This document shows, piece by piece, positions 11,457 to 23,410 of a DNA stretch of 64,000 nucleotides (positions within the stretch are counted from its first letter, which is position 1; every line of letters starts with the position of its first letter). A program made the position numbers and the translations under genes. Origin of the DNA: Morinoia aosen (Eukaryota; Arthropoda; Malacostraca; Amphipoda; Talitridae); the NCBI GenBank assembly GCA_030386875.1, contig CM059563.1, forward strand, positions 10,930,001 to 10,994,000. Reading direction: 5' to 3'. The notes under the pieces are model-generated. The model made no database searches, was not told where the DNA came from, and was given only the letters and a program-made list of their open reading frames with translations.

Positions 11457-11646
11457 GTGCAGTGTTCGATAATCCATACCTATCCAGCACACTTGTGCGG
11501 TGTTCGATAATCCATACCTATCCAGCACACTTGTGCAGTGTTCGATAATCCATACCTATCCAGCACACTTGTGCAGTGTTCGATAATCCATACCTATCCA
11601 GCACACTTGTGCAGTGTTCGATAATCCATTCCTATTCAGCACACAT
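11457..11646. repeat. 38-bp tandem repeat, 5 copies
   Basis: Five head-to-tail copies of a 38-bp unit starting GTGCAGTGTTCGATAATCC and ending CCAGCACACTT. The first four are nearly identical and the fifth is diverged at its end. GTGC and GCAC at the unit ends make each junction partly palindromic. Confidence 0.95.
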
Positions 11647-12700
11647 GGTCAGTATTCAATATTTACAAGTATAGTCAGCACGTTGACAGGTAGTGCTGCC
11701 TGTAGGTTTCGTAAATAGTTGATTTTGGTGCCAGAAACATTAGTGTAGCGTCACACGGGCATATTATAAAATTACCGGGGTTCATATTGATGATCGTGTG
11801 TTTAAATTAGTATCGCCCGATCGCGTACAGAAATCATGTAGTTTTCATAATAATGTTTAACAAATTACGATTTTTTACATAATTAAATTCTTGTCAGTGT
11901 CAGGCTTATATTTGAAATCGAGAGCATAGAGAAAAGTTATATTGCTAGCATGTTTAAATCTGTCCTTATTCTTCATGAGCTTAAAAAAGAGAAATAATAA
12001 GCGCTATGATAAATCTGTAGGAAGAACTCAGGGTTTCTCCGTGATGGGAATTTACCGCTACTAGGGAAACAGCTGTTGTGGGTTTTCTTGGTGTGTCTCT
12101 CCGGAATATTGTCATCAAGCTCCCTGAATATTTCCAGATTCTCCGACGTCACCAACACCACAACACATCCATCCCTGGGCCTTTACCTGGACCTTTAGCT
12201 TGGCCTGTAGTTTTGCCTTTAGCTATGCCTTTAACTTGCCTTTAGCCTTGTATATTATCTAATTACTGGCTAAATTGTAAACTGCCTCCAATTACGGGCA
12301 CAAGTTAATAAGCCCGCATCTGTTAAATTCAGTGTGCCATGATCTTTAATTAATAACCTATTAAGATCTATTATCGCCATCAATTATGGCTTAAATTGAA
12401 ATCACTCACCTGCTCAAATTCCGCAGGCTTTGAGCCTACCCCTGAAATCACACTGCATCTCTTGCCTGTAAAATTGCCCCACTCAATAAGTGAATACCAT
12501 AAATCACCACCACACACCGTCGACTTCGTCACTCGCCGGAGCCTTTTGCCTGCACGGACTGCGAACCATCTTCAGCCAAGTTCTTCAGTAAACAAGTCTC
12601 GGCGGTTCTTCCGGCTTCTTCAAATAAACCCGAGACAAAGCTGAGTTCCCAACCGTGTCGTCATTATCCTCTGTCACGTAATTCGGAAACCTACTCGAGA

Positions 12701-13619
12701 GCTTTATGCTTTGAAAATTGGTATAAACGAAAAAGTCTAACCATACCATCTAAACATAAAATGGATATCGTAATAACCGGCGAGAGATATGTTCTCGTGA
12801 GGTTTTTAGGGAGAGAGGATGCGTATAAATGACCGTTCGCGAAACCGGTCGGAAATTGGCTCGCCGGTATCGTAATATCCCTGTCACTATAGTCGAAACA
12901 AATGATTGAAGGCAACGAGTACACTATGTTGCTTATTCTGGGTTTGATAACATATGTAGCTATAATTTGAAAATAGACATAATTTCAATGACGATGCATT
13001 GTTGAAAACACTCTTGTTAGTGCACACTTACATAGAAATACGAGCTCAGGGACTTGCAAGATATTGAATTATTCTTGAAAGTAAAACGTGTGGGTTAAAA
13101 CAATTTTGCGTATACGACCATGAAGTCGACATTCAGAACTAAATTGCCACTCCTTCGGATAAACTAGTATACCAATCAAGGAGCTCGAAGAAAATATATT
13201 TTATCACACCACAAATTTATGATGCTTCCACGCAAATAATAGTGGACAAAAGAGTCTACCTGAGTCAGAAACATGAAAAGGATTGTTCTACAAAAGCAAC
13301 CATAATATGCACAATATAATTGGAGTAATACGTGAAATTAATTACCTAAATAAGGCTGTCATAATATACTCACGAGCGTATGAAGTGATAAATTGTAGGA
13401 TAAGTTGTTGACCATGGTAGTAAGGTACGCTTATGAAGTTTCGTTGGTTGGCAGTATGAAGTTTTGCCTGGTGGGCGTAATTTAAAATTTTTACTTATTT
13501 GTTTTAAGAATACCAGTTTGATATGCTGGTATCAACAACTTCGATAATTAAGGTTTTTACAAGGGGTCACCAGCACTTACTGTGCCTAGGGCAAGGCACA
13601 TAAATGCAAATTTAAAATT
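12701..13619. other. Intergenic, no gene recognised
   Basis: AT-rich, with only short random open frames. No repeat boundary or known motif is visible. Confidence 0.5.
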
Positions 13620-14050
13620 TGAATATAAGATTGACAGTTAGTTGGGCCCATGGACTCAGAAGGATCGAGTGGGTAATCGGGTGCTCTACTGGCACCGTGG
13701 TTTTTTCTCCACTTGCACGAGTCTATCCTCTGAAGGACAGTGATACACGAAAGCTCTCGCCTGTTTCTTTATTGGGTCGCCTATGGGTGCTGTGACTACG
13801 GCCAGCTGTGGGGTGGATCCGCTTCTTGTGGAAGGAGGTCCGGGTCCGATCAGGTGACGTGCTCCAGTCGCGGGCCGTGGCTCGAAGGAATCCGTTGTGG
13901 ATCCAGGCGAGAATGTATTTGTTAGTGTAGTTATCCGCGAATGCAGTGATCTCGAGGGAATCCGTAGTGGATCCAGGCAAGAATGTATTTGTTAGTGTAG
14001 TTATCCGCGAATACGGTGATGGTATGGTTTTAATTATGTTGTCTCGAAAA
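13620..14050 (-). mobile_element. LTR superfamily fragment (copy E), minus strand
   Basis: The reverse complement of this block aligns by eye with 23080-23410: shared GGATCCAC.CCG, CCGTAGTCAC.GCAC, an AATAAA-type signal, then GTGCAAGTG.A.AAAA and a CCTTC.GAGTC segment. D and E therefore contain the same element end in opposite orientations. Confidence 0.65.
13882..14020. repeat. 70-bp tandem duplication
   Basis: Two adjacent copies of a 70-bp unit (13882-13951 and 13952-14020) beginning TCGAAGGAATCCG and TCGAGGGAATCCG, with few differences. It lies inside copy E and is not duplicated in copy D. Confidence 0.9.
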
Positions 14051-14527
14051 AGGCAGACCCTGGAAGGGTTACTGCGTGTGGAGCCGCGTGGCTGAGTGAA
14101 TGTTCAGGACTTCTCACGTGGGTCTGAGAAAGATCCAGATTTCTGGGCTCAATGGCTTTGGATTGAGGAGGGTGGTGGTGATTTTGTGATGGCTTCGTAG
14201 TTTCTTATATGCCCCTCTGGGGCCCAAGAACTACACTCAGAAGAATCTACACGTAAATGACGACTCTGCCCGGGTGGCTGGCTAACGGGAGCTTGCGAAA
14301 TGGTTCTGCGCAATGTTTCCAACGGAAGTAACGGACAGAAACGTGATCGGCAAATACTTTCGAAACACATTTTTGGTAAAATTTCGGGTTTTATCGAATG
14401 AATTCGGTCTCGTAAATTTATAAAAAAAATTACATTTGTATAATTTAATTTTAGGATGTTAGTTTTTATTATTTATGAAATTAGGCTGAAGTGTGGCTGA
14501 GGCGTCCACTACACGCTATTTTTTATG
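14051..14527. other. No feature recognised
   Basis: Spacer between LTR fragment E and solo LTR B. Open frames here are short and unrelated to known proteins. Confidence 0.5.
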
Positions 14528-14531
14528 TGTC

Positions 14532-16922
14532 TGTAGCATTCGCTACAGAGCGTAGGAATTATAAATTTTCCCATTCGTACTTAAATAAAATAATTATTAG
14601 CATTAAAAATCTTACTCTAATTTATTATTAATTATTTTCTACTTCTAAGTCGTAATCATTGAAGTTTTTGTGTAAATGCATGAGACAATAAAAAAACACT
14701 CGACATTTTTCGAGAGAGAATCCCCTGTATGGCAATACTGCGCAGCGCGCGTCTCTTTCAAAACGCACTTTTCACATTGGCGTCTCTTTAGCTCGGTGTT
14801 ACAGCACTTCTCGTGAGTAAATCTGTGTTAGAAAATAATCGTGTTCCTTTTCGTGTTCAGTGAGTATAAATAGTGACAGTGCTGTGTATTTAGACACGTA
14901 GTTATGCGTAGAAGTTCGTGATGTAGCATGTTTCATTCAGAGGATATCTCAACATGACTTAGCGTGAACTTTGCACGTCACGTGAATTTCGTGTGTCAAT
15001 AATTTATAGTAGATATTCAACTACGTCCTTTCCCTTACTGAAAGTTATACATTTAGCAGCGGTCATTTGATATTGAAATTCGTTCATAAAATGCTCGTGA
15101 GAGAGCACGACAGAACTGCTGGCGTCTTGTTGCCGGCGTCTTTTGTTTCCAAGATGGCGAAGCACAAACTGCCGTCTCGTGTCTTTACACTGTGATTTAA
15201 AATCATACGTTACGCATGTGGAATAATATTCCTTTTTACAAACATACTTTTTCTAGCTCTTCTTTTTTAAAGGTTTTTGACGTGTAATAAGTGGGAGTGC
15301 CTTTAATAATTTCGTACGAATTAATAGAGTACGCAGATTATTCACGAAAATGCCTGCTTAGGTTTTATATATATTTCATACTCCTTAAATCTTGCGTTTA
15401 ATCGCACTTATTTCAACATCAATCACTATCAACACATTAAATCAATTGTTCTTATTCTTGTGACAAAAATACATACAAGCATCTGCCTTCGTAAATGCGT
15501 ATGATGTATGCCGGCGGTTTATTGCAAATAGCGACGCGTAAAAACCGCCGGGTTAATCGTCACCTTGATTTTCATGTTTCGTTTTGCAAAGAGTTTCTTT
15601 CTGTGCAAGCAAAACGTTTAGTGCTTTCTTTTCTCAGTGTAGGTATTATTCCTTATTTTTATCAATGATGCTTGTCAGTGTTTTTCAGTATAAGTGATCT
15701 TAAGGACAGTTAGGATTTTTTCTCTGTTATTTCTCGTACAGTTATAGAGCTGTTCTAGAGTACTAAAGAAGCATTAATTCTCATTCTATGCAATTTTAGT
15801 TGCTGTATTTCTTTTCTTTCTGCTTCATGAATCATGTGTTATTAAGTCATGTGTTTTCCATAACTCCATAAATTTAATCACCGATATTACTGCCTTAAAA
15901 ATCACAGGATTTGCTGTCCTGCAGATTCTTGCAAAAGTTGCAGTGTTGTGGATATTTCATGATATTCCGTAAATCTTGTGCTTAATTGCATTTGGTTTCG
16001 GTAATGAATTACGATTGTCATTACCGGAAGTTCTTAAACCTCATGCTCTGATATTAAAGCCAAAGGCATTAGTGAGCAAGCTTGCCAGCTACAAAAATCT
16101 GTCCTATCTCCTGGAGCTTGACTAAGAGAGATTTATTAAATTAGCTCGTGTCGGATCTGTAGGACTTCTCGGAGTCTACTTTGTGGGAGTTTATCATTTA
16201 CGATGTTGGGGACTGTCAGTGGTGGATTTTTCCTTGATGTCTCCTTGGACTGCTCATCCAGCGTTCGTCTTTTTGCAGACCTCAACGTCATCACCAACGC
16301 CACACACCAGTTTTCCCCTGGGCCTTTCATGGGACTACCTTTTCTTGGATTAGTTTTGGTCCTTTGTTTTGGGCCTTACCTGAACTGGCCTTACCTGAAC
16401 TGGTCTTACCTTAACTGGCCTTAACTTACCAGGATTTACCTTGCCCTGGGACTTTTCTGGAACTAGTTTTGGGGCCTCCTTCTCTTGTTGGGACTTTGTT
16501 TTGGCCTTGTTTGGCCTTTAACTGAAAAACTACAAGTTATTCCTTTGCCATTCAACTCCCTGTTTCCACTACGATAACTATCTTGTCCAGCTTGGAATTA
16601 AATAAGCCGATACCTTCAATTGAGACTACCAACGTCACGGGTCTTTCAAAGTTTTATAATTCGGGCATCCTATAAATTCCAAACACACACCCACACTGTC
16701 GACTTCGTCGCTGGCCGGAGCCTTTTCGCCTGCACGGACTGCGAACCATCTTCAGCCAAGTTCTTCAGAAGCGCAAGACTCGGCGGTCCTTTTCCGGTTC
16801 CTGCAAATAAACCACAGACAAAAAGCTGAGTTTCCAGAGTGCCTCATTATCCCTTTTTCATGATTCGCAAATACTTATCGATTAATGTTTAGGTTTGGCT
16901 ATACCCACGGCCGAACCTAACA
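14532..16922 (+). mobile_element. Solo LTR, about 2.39 kb (copy B)
   Basis: Starts TGTAGCATTCGCTACAGAG and ends CCGAACCTAACA, so it has TGT...ACA termini. TGTC flanks it exactly on both sides (14528-14531 and 16923-16926), a 4-bp target duplication. AATAAA at 16806-16811 near the right end fits plus orientation. No coding region. It matches copy C (17540-19912) along its whole length. A solo LTR forms when the two LTRs of a full element recombine; the 4-bp duplication suggests a Gypsy-like integrase, but no internal region is present to prove the class. Confidence 0.82.
16374..16418. repeat. 15-bp minisatellite, 3 copies, in LTR B
   Basis: Three copies of CCTTACCTGAACTGG-like units. The same site in LTR C holds 13 copies. 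Confidence 0.9.
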
Positions 16923-16926
16923 TGTC

Positions 16927-17535
16927 GACCTTGGTCGTTCTCCCGCTACCACAACGTGAGCGTTTTACGTTCCAAATCTGTACGTGCAATAGATTACAAA
17001 CTACGTTAAAATTTTAGGGAAACCTCTGAGGTACTACGCTCCGTTCCAGGAGTGGTGTCAAAACTGCACTCCGTGTCTCCCAGATGCAAGAGCATCACTT
17101 TATATATATAGAAAAATGAAATCCTCCTGTTAAATCCCTAATAATATTTTACATCAAGACAACCAACATCTACACCATGGTATAAAATTCATGAGTTTTA
17201 GATTTCAAATCAGTAATGTTAATGAATATTAAATGGCGTTACGATATTGACTCATCGGCGTAAAAGCCGATTTTATTGTTTGAATCGTGTAAAATATTTT
17301 TGTTTGCATTCTGTAACACTACTTAGTCGTGAAAATTAACGAAAATCTCCTCTAGCATCATTAAATCGAAGAAAAACAAAAGTTTATCGCGTAATATATT
17401 ATGTTCTTTCCGATTAGTTATCAGGTGTGTGTTATGCACCGAGAAAATAAAGTACGTGTTATGATGTGTTCAGATAGTTTTAGATTTCTGAGCTATCGAC
17501 TATATTCTAAAATTGTAAAAATTATTTGTTCCACC
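16927..17535. other. Spacer between two solo LTRs, no gene
   Basis: About 610 bp between B and C. It is not a retroelement interior: each LTR has its own target duplication, and no polypurine tract precedes C. Confidence 0.65.
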
Positions 17536-17539
17536 TGAC

Positions 17540-19912
17540 TGTAGCATTCGCTACAGAGCGTAAGAATTACAAATTTTCCCATTCGCACTTAAATAAAATA
17601 ATTATTAGCATTAAAAATCTTACTCTAATTTATTATTAATTATTTTCTACTTCTAATTCGTAATCCTTAAAGTTTTTGTGCAAAAAGCATAAAATTAAAA
17701 GTCACGATTGGCATGTTCGTGTTTTAAGCCTCTGAATTTGGCATCACTGCGCGTTGGCGTCTCTTTTTGAAACACATTCTCTCGTGCATCACTAGCTCGT
17801 GCATACCGCGTTCGTGTAAGTGGAAGATATTTAGTGTTTAAATAAGAAAGAAGTAACCTGGTAATGTATACAAGTGTAAATTCCCTGTGTGCATGGTGAT
17901 TAATTTAAGGATCTGTTCATCGTCGTGATGTAGGGAAACTCTAAAATAGTGTTAAATTCTTAGACTAGCATGTTCATTTTCGAGTGCTACCTCGACGTGA
18001 CAAAACGTATAAATTTGCGTTTCACGATTCATTTCCTGTATTTTACGCATTTGGAATAAGATTCTTTTTCACAAACATAGTTAGCAGTAGTTTTCTGAGT
18101 GTGTTTCGACGTGAAATAATCATTGGGAATGACTTTCAATAATTTCGTACAGATTATTGATTACGAAAATTATTCATGCATATGCCTGCTAAAGTTTTTA
18201 GTTTTATTTTATATATATTTCATATTCCTTAAATCTTGCGTGTAATCGCGCTTATTTCAATATAAATCACTATCAACAAATTTAAATCAATTCTGCTTAT
18301 TCTTGCGACAAAAATACATACTAGCATCTGCCTTCGTGAATGCGTACGATGTTATGACGGCGTTTATAAAATGGCGACGCGTAAAAAAGCCGCCGGGTCA
18401 TCGTCACCTTGATTTTTCATGTTTCGTGCGCATATTTTTTTTCTGTGCAAGCAAACACGGTTAGTGTTTCCTTTCTCAGTGGAGATATTATTCCTTATTT
18501 CTTTATTATTACAAATGATACTTAGCAGTGATTTTCAGTAGGATTTATATCAATGAACTTTAGGATTTTCTCTGTTATTTCTCGTACAGTTATAGAGATG
18601 TTCTAGAGTACTAAAGAAGCATTAATTCTCATTCTATGCAATTTTAGTTGCTGAATTCTTTTCTCTCTGCTTCATGAATCATGTGTTATTAAGTCATGTG
18701 TTTTCCAGAACTCCACAAATTTAATCACCGATATTACTGCCTTAAAATCACAGGATTTACTGTCCTGCAGACTCTTGCAAAAATTGCAGTTTTGTGGATA
18801 TTTCATGATATTCCGTAGATCTTGTGCTTAATTGCATGTGGTTTCGGTAATGAATAACGATTGTCGTTACCGGAAGTTCTTAAACCTCATGCTCTGATAT
18901 TAAAGCCAAAGGCATTAGTGAACAGGCTTGCCAGTTACCAAAAATCTGTCTTATCTCCTTGAGCTTGACAAAAGAGAGATTATTAAATTAGCTCGTGTCG
19001 GATCTGTAGGACTTCTCGGAGTCTACTTTGTGGGAGTTTATCATTTACGATGTTGGGGACTGTCAGTGGTGGAAATTTTCCTTGATGTCTCCTTGGACTG
19101 CTCATCCAGCGTTCGTCTTTTTGCAGACCTCATCGTCATCACCAACGCCAACACACCAGTTTTCCCCTGGACCTTTCTGGGATTAGTTTTGGTCCTTGTT
19201 TTGGACCTTACCTTAACTGGCCTTACCTTAACTGGCCTTACCTGAACTGGCCTTACCTGAAATGGCCTTACCTTAACTGGCCTTACCTGAACTGGCCTTA
19301 CCTTAACTGGCCTTACCTGAACTGGTCTTACCTTAACTGGCCTTACCTTAACTGGCCTTACCTTAACTGGCCTTACCTGAACTGGCCTTACCTTGACTGG
19401 CCTTAACTTACCAGGATTTACCTTTCATGGGACTACCTTTTCTGGAACTAGTTTTGGTTCTCTTTCTCATGTGGGGACTTTGTTGTGGCCTTGTCTGGCC
19501 TTAACTGAAAAACTACAAGTTATTACCTTAAAATTCAACTCCCTGCTTCCACTACGATAACTATATTGCCCGGCTTGAAATTAAATAAGCCGATACCTTA
19601 AAATTGAGACTACCGACGTCACGGGTCTTTCAAACTTTCAAAGTCTTATAAATTGGGCCAACATCAACTCCAAACACACACCCACACGGTCGACTTCGTC
19701 ACTAGCCGGAGCCTTTCCGCCTGCACGGACTGCGAACCATCTTCAGCCAAGTTCTTCAGTTGCTCAAGACTCGGCGGTCCTTTCCGGCTCCTTCAATAAA
19801 CCCGAGACAAAAAGCTGAGTTTCCAGAGTGCCTCATTACCCTTCTCATGGTTTACTGCAAATGCTTATCGATGTATGTTTAGGTCTGGCTATACCCACGG
19901 CCGAACCTAACA
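17540..19912 (+). mobile_element. Solo LTR, about 2.37 kb (copy C)
   Basis: Starts TGTAGCATTCGCTACAGAG and ends CCGAACCTAACA like copy B. TGAC flanks it on both sides (17536-17539 and 19913-19916), different from B's TGTC, so B and C are independent insertions. AATAAA is at 19795-19800. Compared with B it carries an expanded 15-bp minisatellite and several small indels. Confidence 0.82.
19206..19400. repeat. 15-bp minisatellite, 13 copies, in LTR C
   Basis: Thirteen consecutive 15-bp units alternating CCTTACCTTAACTGG and CCTTACCTGAACTGG variants, in strict register. Confidence 0.95.
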
Positions 19913-20139
19913 TGACTGTATTTTTAACAGTATCGGCTACTATTGTAGAATCGTCTTGATCATGAGTTGAATGCTCATACATCAATGCAAATAATGACGG
20001 TTCTCCGAGCTTCCGAGACAGCAAAACAAGCAACAAACAAACAACGGCATCTACGGATGCTTTATTTCCAATTTCAAGCCTGATACATATCCCCTTGTAC
20101 ATTGGATTTTCAAATACCTTATAACTAACACCAGGACTC

Positions 20140-20290
20140 CATTACGCTTTTCCCCGGTCAAGACCGGTCCCTATTTCAGACACCTGTGTAGGGTGGGGTA
20201 TTGTGCATGGAATTTTCCCCCTATACCCAACAGAGAAAATCGCCATCCAGCGCCGGGATTCGAACTGTAGCGAACCTTCGGCACGCAACT
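20140..20290 (-). repeat. Possible tRNA-derived SINE fragment
   Basis: On the minus strand AGTTCGAATCCCGGCG matches a tRNA B-box (GTTCGAATCC) and is followed by a non-tRNA body. No clear A-box is visible upstream, so it may be 5'-truncated or a chance match. Confidence 0.35.
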
Positions 20291-20757
20291 CAGTATAAAT
20301 TTCGGAAATTCTCAAAATGATCATTAAAAAATTCAGTAAAATAAATCCAACCATCAGAATAAATTTCATTACGGAATTAATTAACTTCTATCCTCAATTC
20401 TATTAAAATTGTGCACTGAAAAATTCATTCTTTAAGAAATCACTTTTGCGTTGTAACGAAACCCTCCATGACGCTGTGTCGGCAACATTTTCACTCGAAC
20501 TAGCGCCACTCGTACCAAGTCATTGAAAGTGTGTGCACCGCGTGTTTTCTCTGGTGAGAATTAAAGTAGTGTGTGTGACTTTGCTGTTCTACGGGTAACT
20601 ATATCTATTTATGATTTGTAAACCGTCAATGATATTATTGTGTATGTATTAAGAAAAATTGCCAAAATTTTCCAGAGTGCTAAACGCTTAGGATTTTCCT
20701 TGCCCAGAATTTGGGTTCCCCACAGGCCATTTTCCTTGTGTATTGTTGTATATCCTT

Positions 20758-20951
20758 TCTTAAAATGATTTTATGTCAACATTTCAATTTCAACATTTCT
20801 ACATGATGGCATTTTACTCAGGCTAGAGATTCTCCTTCTCTCAAAATGATTTTATGTCAACATTTCAATTTCAACATTTCTACATGATGGCACTTTATTC
20901 AGGCTAGAAATTCTCCTTTTCTTAAAATGATTTTTGTCAACATTTCAATGT
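20758..20951. repeat. 81-bp tandem repeat, about 2.4 copies
   Basis: Units at 20758-20838 and 20839-20919 are nearly identical (TCTTAAAATGATTTTATGTC start), followed by a partial third copy. Confidence 0.92.
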
Positions 20952-22139
20952 GATGTTACTTCAAAAATAATGTATCATGCCAAAACTCAGTATGGTTATT
21001 TGTGTATCAAGCTAGAATTTCCCTCTTGTCATAAATATTTTTGGCCCAATATTTCAAAATGTGTTTATGTTTTATCAAGTTAGGCTAGCACCAATTATTT
21101 TAGTCACAGATGTATTCTTCTGAATGCATCTAGTCCTGCATCAATTACCAATTATTGCCCCAACTGTGTTTCTAAAGTAAATTAGGTAGATAATCAATTA
21201 GAAAAAAAACACTAATAATTCTTGATTCTGAAGAATAGATAGTTGGTAAATTTAATTAAATAGTCATTGTACATTGTTTAATTCATTTAGGAAAAACTGG
21301 AAACATGAGTTTTCTAGTTCAATTGCATTTAGCAAATGCTGTAGATTTTTACCATAATTGATTAATTAAGTGAGACCTAGGCTCAAAGGTTACTGCTCAT
21401 GCCACCTTAGTTGTCCAGGCAAAGTTGCTGATGTGTTCAAGCCTCTGATCAATTGAATTGGAATAATATATTGATCGCCATGTTCTCATTAGGGTTTTGT
21501 CATCTCTTGTGTGTTCTAGTTGTAATCAATTGTGTTCTCAAGTTTTGTATGTTTAGTAAGTCAGATCTATTTAATTGTGGAGTTCCCTTGAACTTTTAGT
21601 CAATGTTTAAATGTCATATCGTGGGAAATGAAGCCATGATAGGTTATTTACACAATAGAGATTATACCCTCGGTAGTTACTTACCTCAAGTCGAGTCACA
21701 TAAATAATCATTCTTTCCTGATCATTAACTGTAGCAAGAATTCCTATCATAATCACTTTAGTGACAACTCTTACTATTGATTTTTGGTTAGGTCAATTTG
21801 TGTATATAAAAATGTCAATAATTAGTCGTTACTTGATTTAGCTAAATTAGGGTAATTATGCTTACCTCGGAAAGTCTCCGAATATTCTAAATTCCCAACT
21901 CCTGGAAATTCTAATCCAGAAATCATCCAACTATCTGATTTGGGGGGCTAAATTTAGTGTAACCAGTAATTGGTCGCCCTCAACTGTAGCTACTTGTTCC
22001 TTTGACCTCTTGGCAATGGCGGCTACCTCCAGTGGTTGTTGTCATTATAACTCATAGGATGCCTAATACTATTCTGATAGTTATCCTCATGATCAATGTT
22101 CTCTAAATCCTTCTTGTGCTCTGATCCTCCTCCTCATCT
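20952..22139. other. No gene recognised
   Basis: AT-rich sequence inside or beside LTR copy D. Open frames are short and no internal repeat was noticed. Confidence 0.4.
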
Positions 22140-22215
22140 ACCAATTCTGTGCACTTTGTGCATAGATTCCGCGTTCCCTCTAACCTTTTTCAAATGGTGC
22201 CTTCCTTTCTCCTCT
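22140..22215 (-). repeat. Family X repeat, short fragment
   Basis: On the minus strand it has GGAAGGCACCATTTG and GGGAACGCGGAATCTATGCAC, matching the 5' half of the family X copies at 61060 and 63575. Confidence 0.65.
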
Positions 22216-22885
22216 CGTAGGACACCTTTCATTTCTCATATAATAATAAATAATAACAATAATTAGACTGCACGTGCCCTCTCTGGCACAATTCCTAGCT
22301 TAAGTCAAGTAATCTGTATGACAATTCTAGCCTTAGTTATGACCAATATAGTCAGCCCTCGATGGCGGCTTAGCGTAAACGTTCGAATTAAACACTGCCA
22401 ACTCTTAAGATACCCATTGTAAATAGCAGTCAAAAGCGTAGATTATTGGGCGGCCGAAGCCTTTAATATTAATGAAGACAAACTAACTAACATTGCCTAC
22501 CCAGTAATATTCTTATCTCATGTATCAATCTTGCACTCCAATCCGGAGTTGATCGTACACGACGCGTCACGATTAATAGTACCCGGAGAATACTAGTTGG
22601 GAAAATAAGGGCATGTAGGGAGATTCATGATTGTCCATACGAGTACTTATTGTTGCGACTGCCTCGCCCTTGTTCAGGCGCCAGAATTGGGCCGAGGCAC
22701 CCGCATATAATCCTCTATTTGAGGCAATCCTGTAATTCAGCAGTAAAGCTCGCAGCCTGGCTTGCGTAGCGACTGTCTCTCCTTGTGTTATCATGCTTGA
22801 ACAAGTAACCCAAACGAACCTCCCGTACAGAAGATCCTGGGAGGCCGACACACAAACAATCACCTCCAACATTCAATCAACATCC

Positions 22886-23010
22886 CTCAATTCAACTAAG
22901 CCACACGGCTCTCAATTCAACTAAGCCACACGGCTCTCAATTCAACTAAGCCACACGGCTCTCAATTCAACTAAGCCACACGGCTCTCAATTCAACTAAG
23001 CCACACGGCT
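22886..23010. repeat. 25-bp tandem repeat, 5 copies
   Basis: Five perfect copies of CTCAATTCAACTAAGCCACA plus CGGCT, head to tail. The perfection suggests a recent expansion. Confidence 0.97.
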
Positions 23011-23410
23011 ACCCATCAACCACCTAAGCCTCAAGGCACTAGCAGAAATAACTACCTCCTTCGTATACTCTTAATATCAAATTGTTACCGCACCTGCGGA
23101 ATATTACTCGAACAAATCCACTCTCGCCGGGATCCACCCCGGACTCCCTCGAGCCGCGGCACCTGCTGAAGCGCGGCTACTCGCTGGACCTGGATCCCCT
23201 TCCTCAAGAAGTGGACACCCGTACTGCTGCCGTAGTCACGGCACTCAGAGTCGTCAAAATAAAAACCGAGGCGAGATTATTCAGTTCCGTCATTATCCTG
23301 CAGAGTTCAATAGTGCAAGTGAAAAAATAGATGCCAGGAAGGCAACTCGAATTACCCAAACAGGAACTCCTTCAGAGTCAGAGGCCCTTAAATCATTCAA
23401 TTAGTAATTA

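Larger units (their letters stand above)
9251..12700 (+). mobile_element. Diverged LTR of the 2.4-kb LTR superfamily (copy A), interrupted
   Basis: The start region (about 9330-9460, with TTATTATTAATAATTTTCTAC and AAAGTTTTTGTGTAAAAGCA) parallels the start of copies B and C. The end (about 12520-12665) has the shared CGGACTGCGAACCATCTTCA segment, AATAAA at 12623-12628 and a GTCATTATCC terminus. The middle is split by a TIR transposon (9699-11279) and a 38-bp tandem repeat. Ends are too diverged to place a target duplication with confidence. Confidence 0.6.
20300..23410 (+). mobile_element. Diverged LTR superfamily relative (copy D)
   Basis: Near 23250-23310 it has an AATAAA (23258-23263) followed by GAGGCGAGATTATTCAGTTCCGTCATTATCC-like sequence (CGTCATTATCC end), parallel to copies A, B and C. 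It aligns in inverse with copy E. The left border is uncertain. It contains 81-bp and 25-bp tandem repeats not seen in the other copies. Confidence 0.45.

Noticed and set aside
14532..19912. One LTR retrotransposon with B and C as its two LTRs and a 0.6-kb interior
   Set aside because: Each copy has its own 4-bp target duplication (TGTC and TGAC), and there is no polypurine tract before C or matching outer duplication.
22886..23010. CRISPR-like array
   Set aside because: The units are head to tail without spacers and the genome is eukaryotic.
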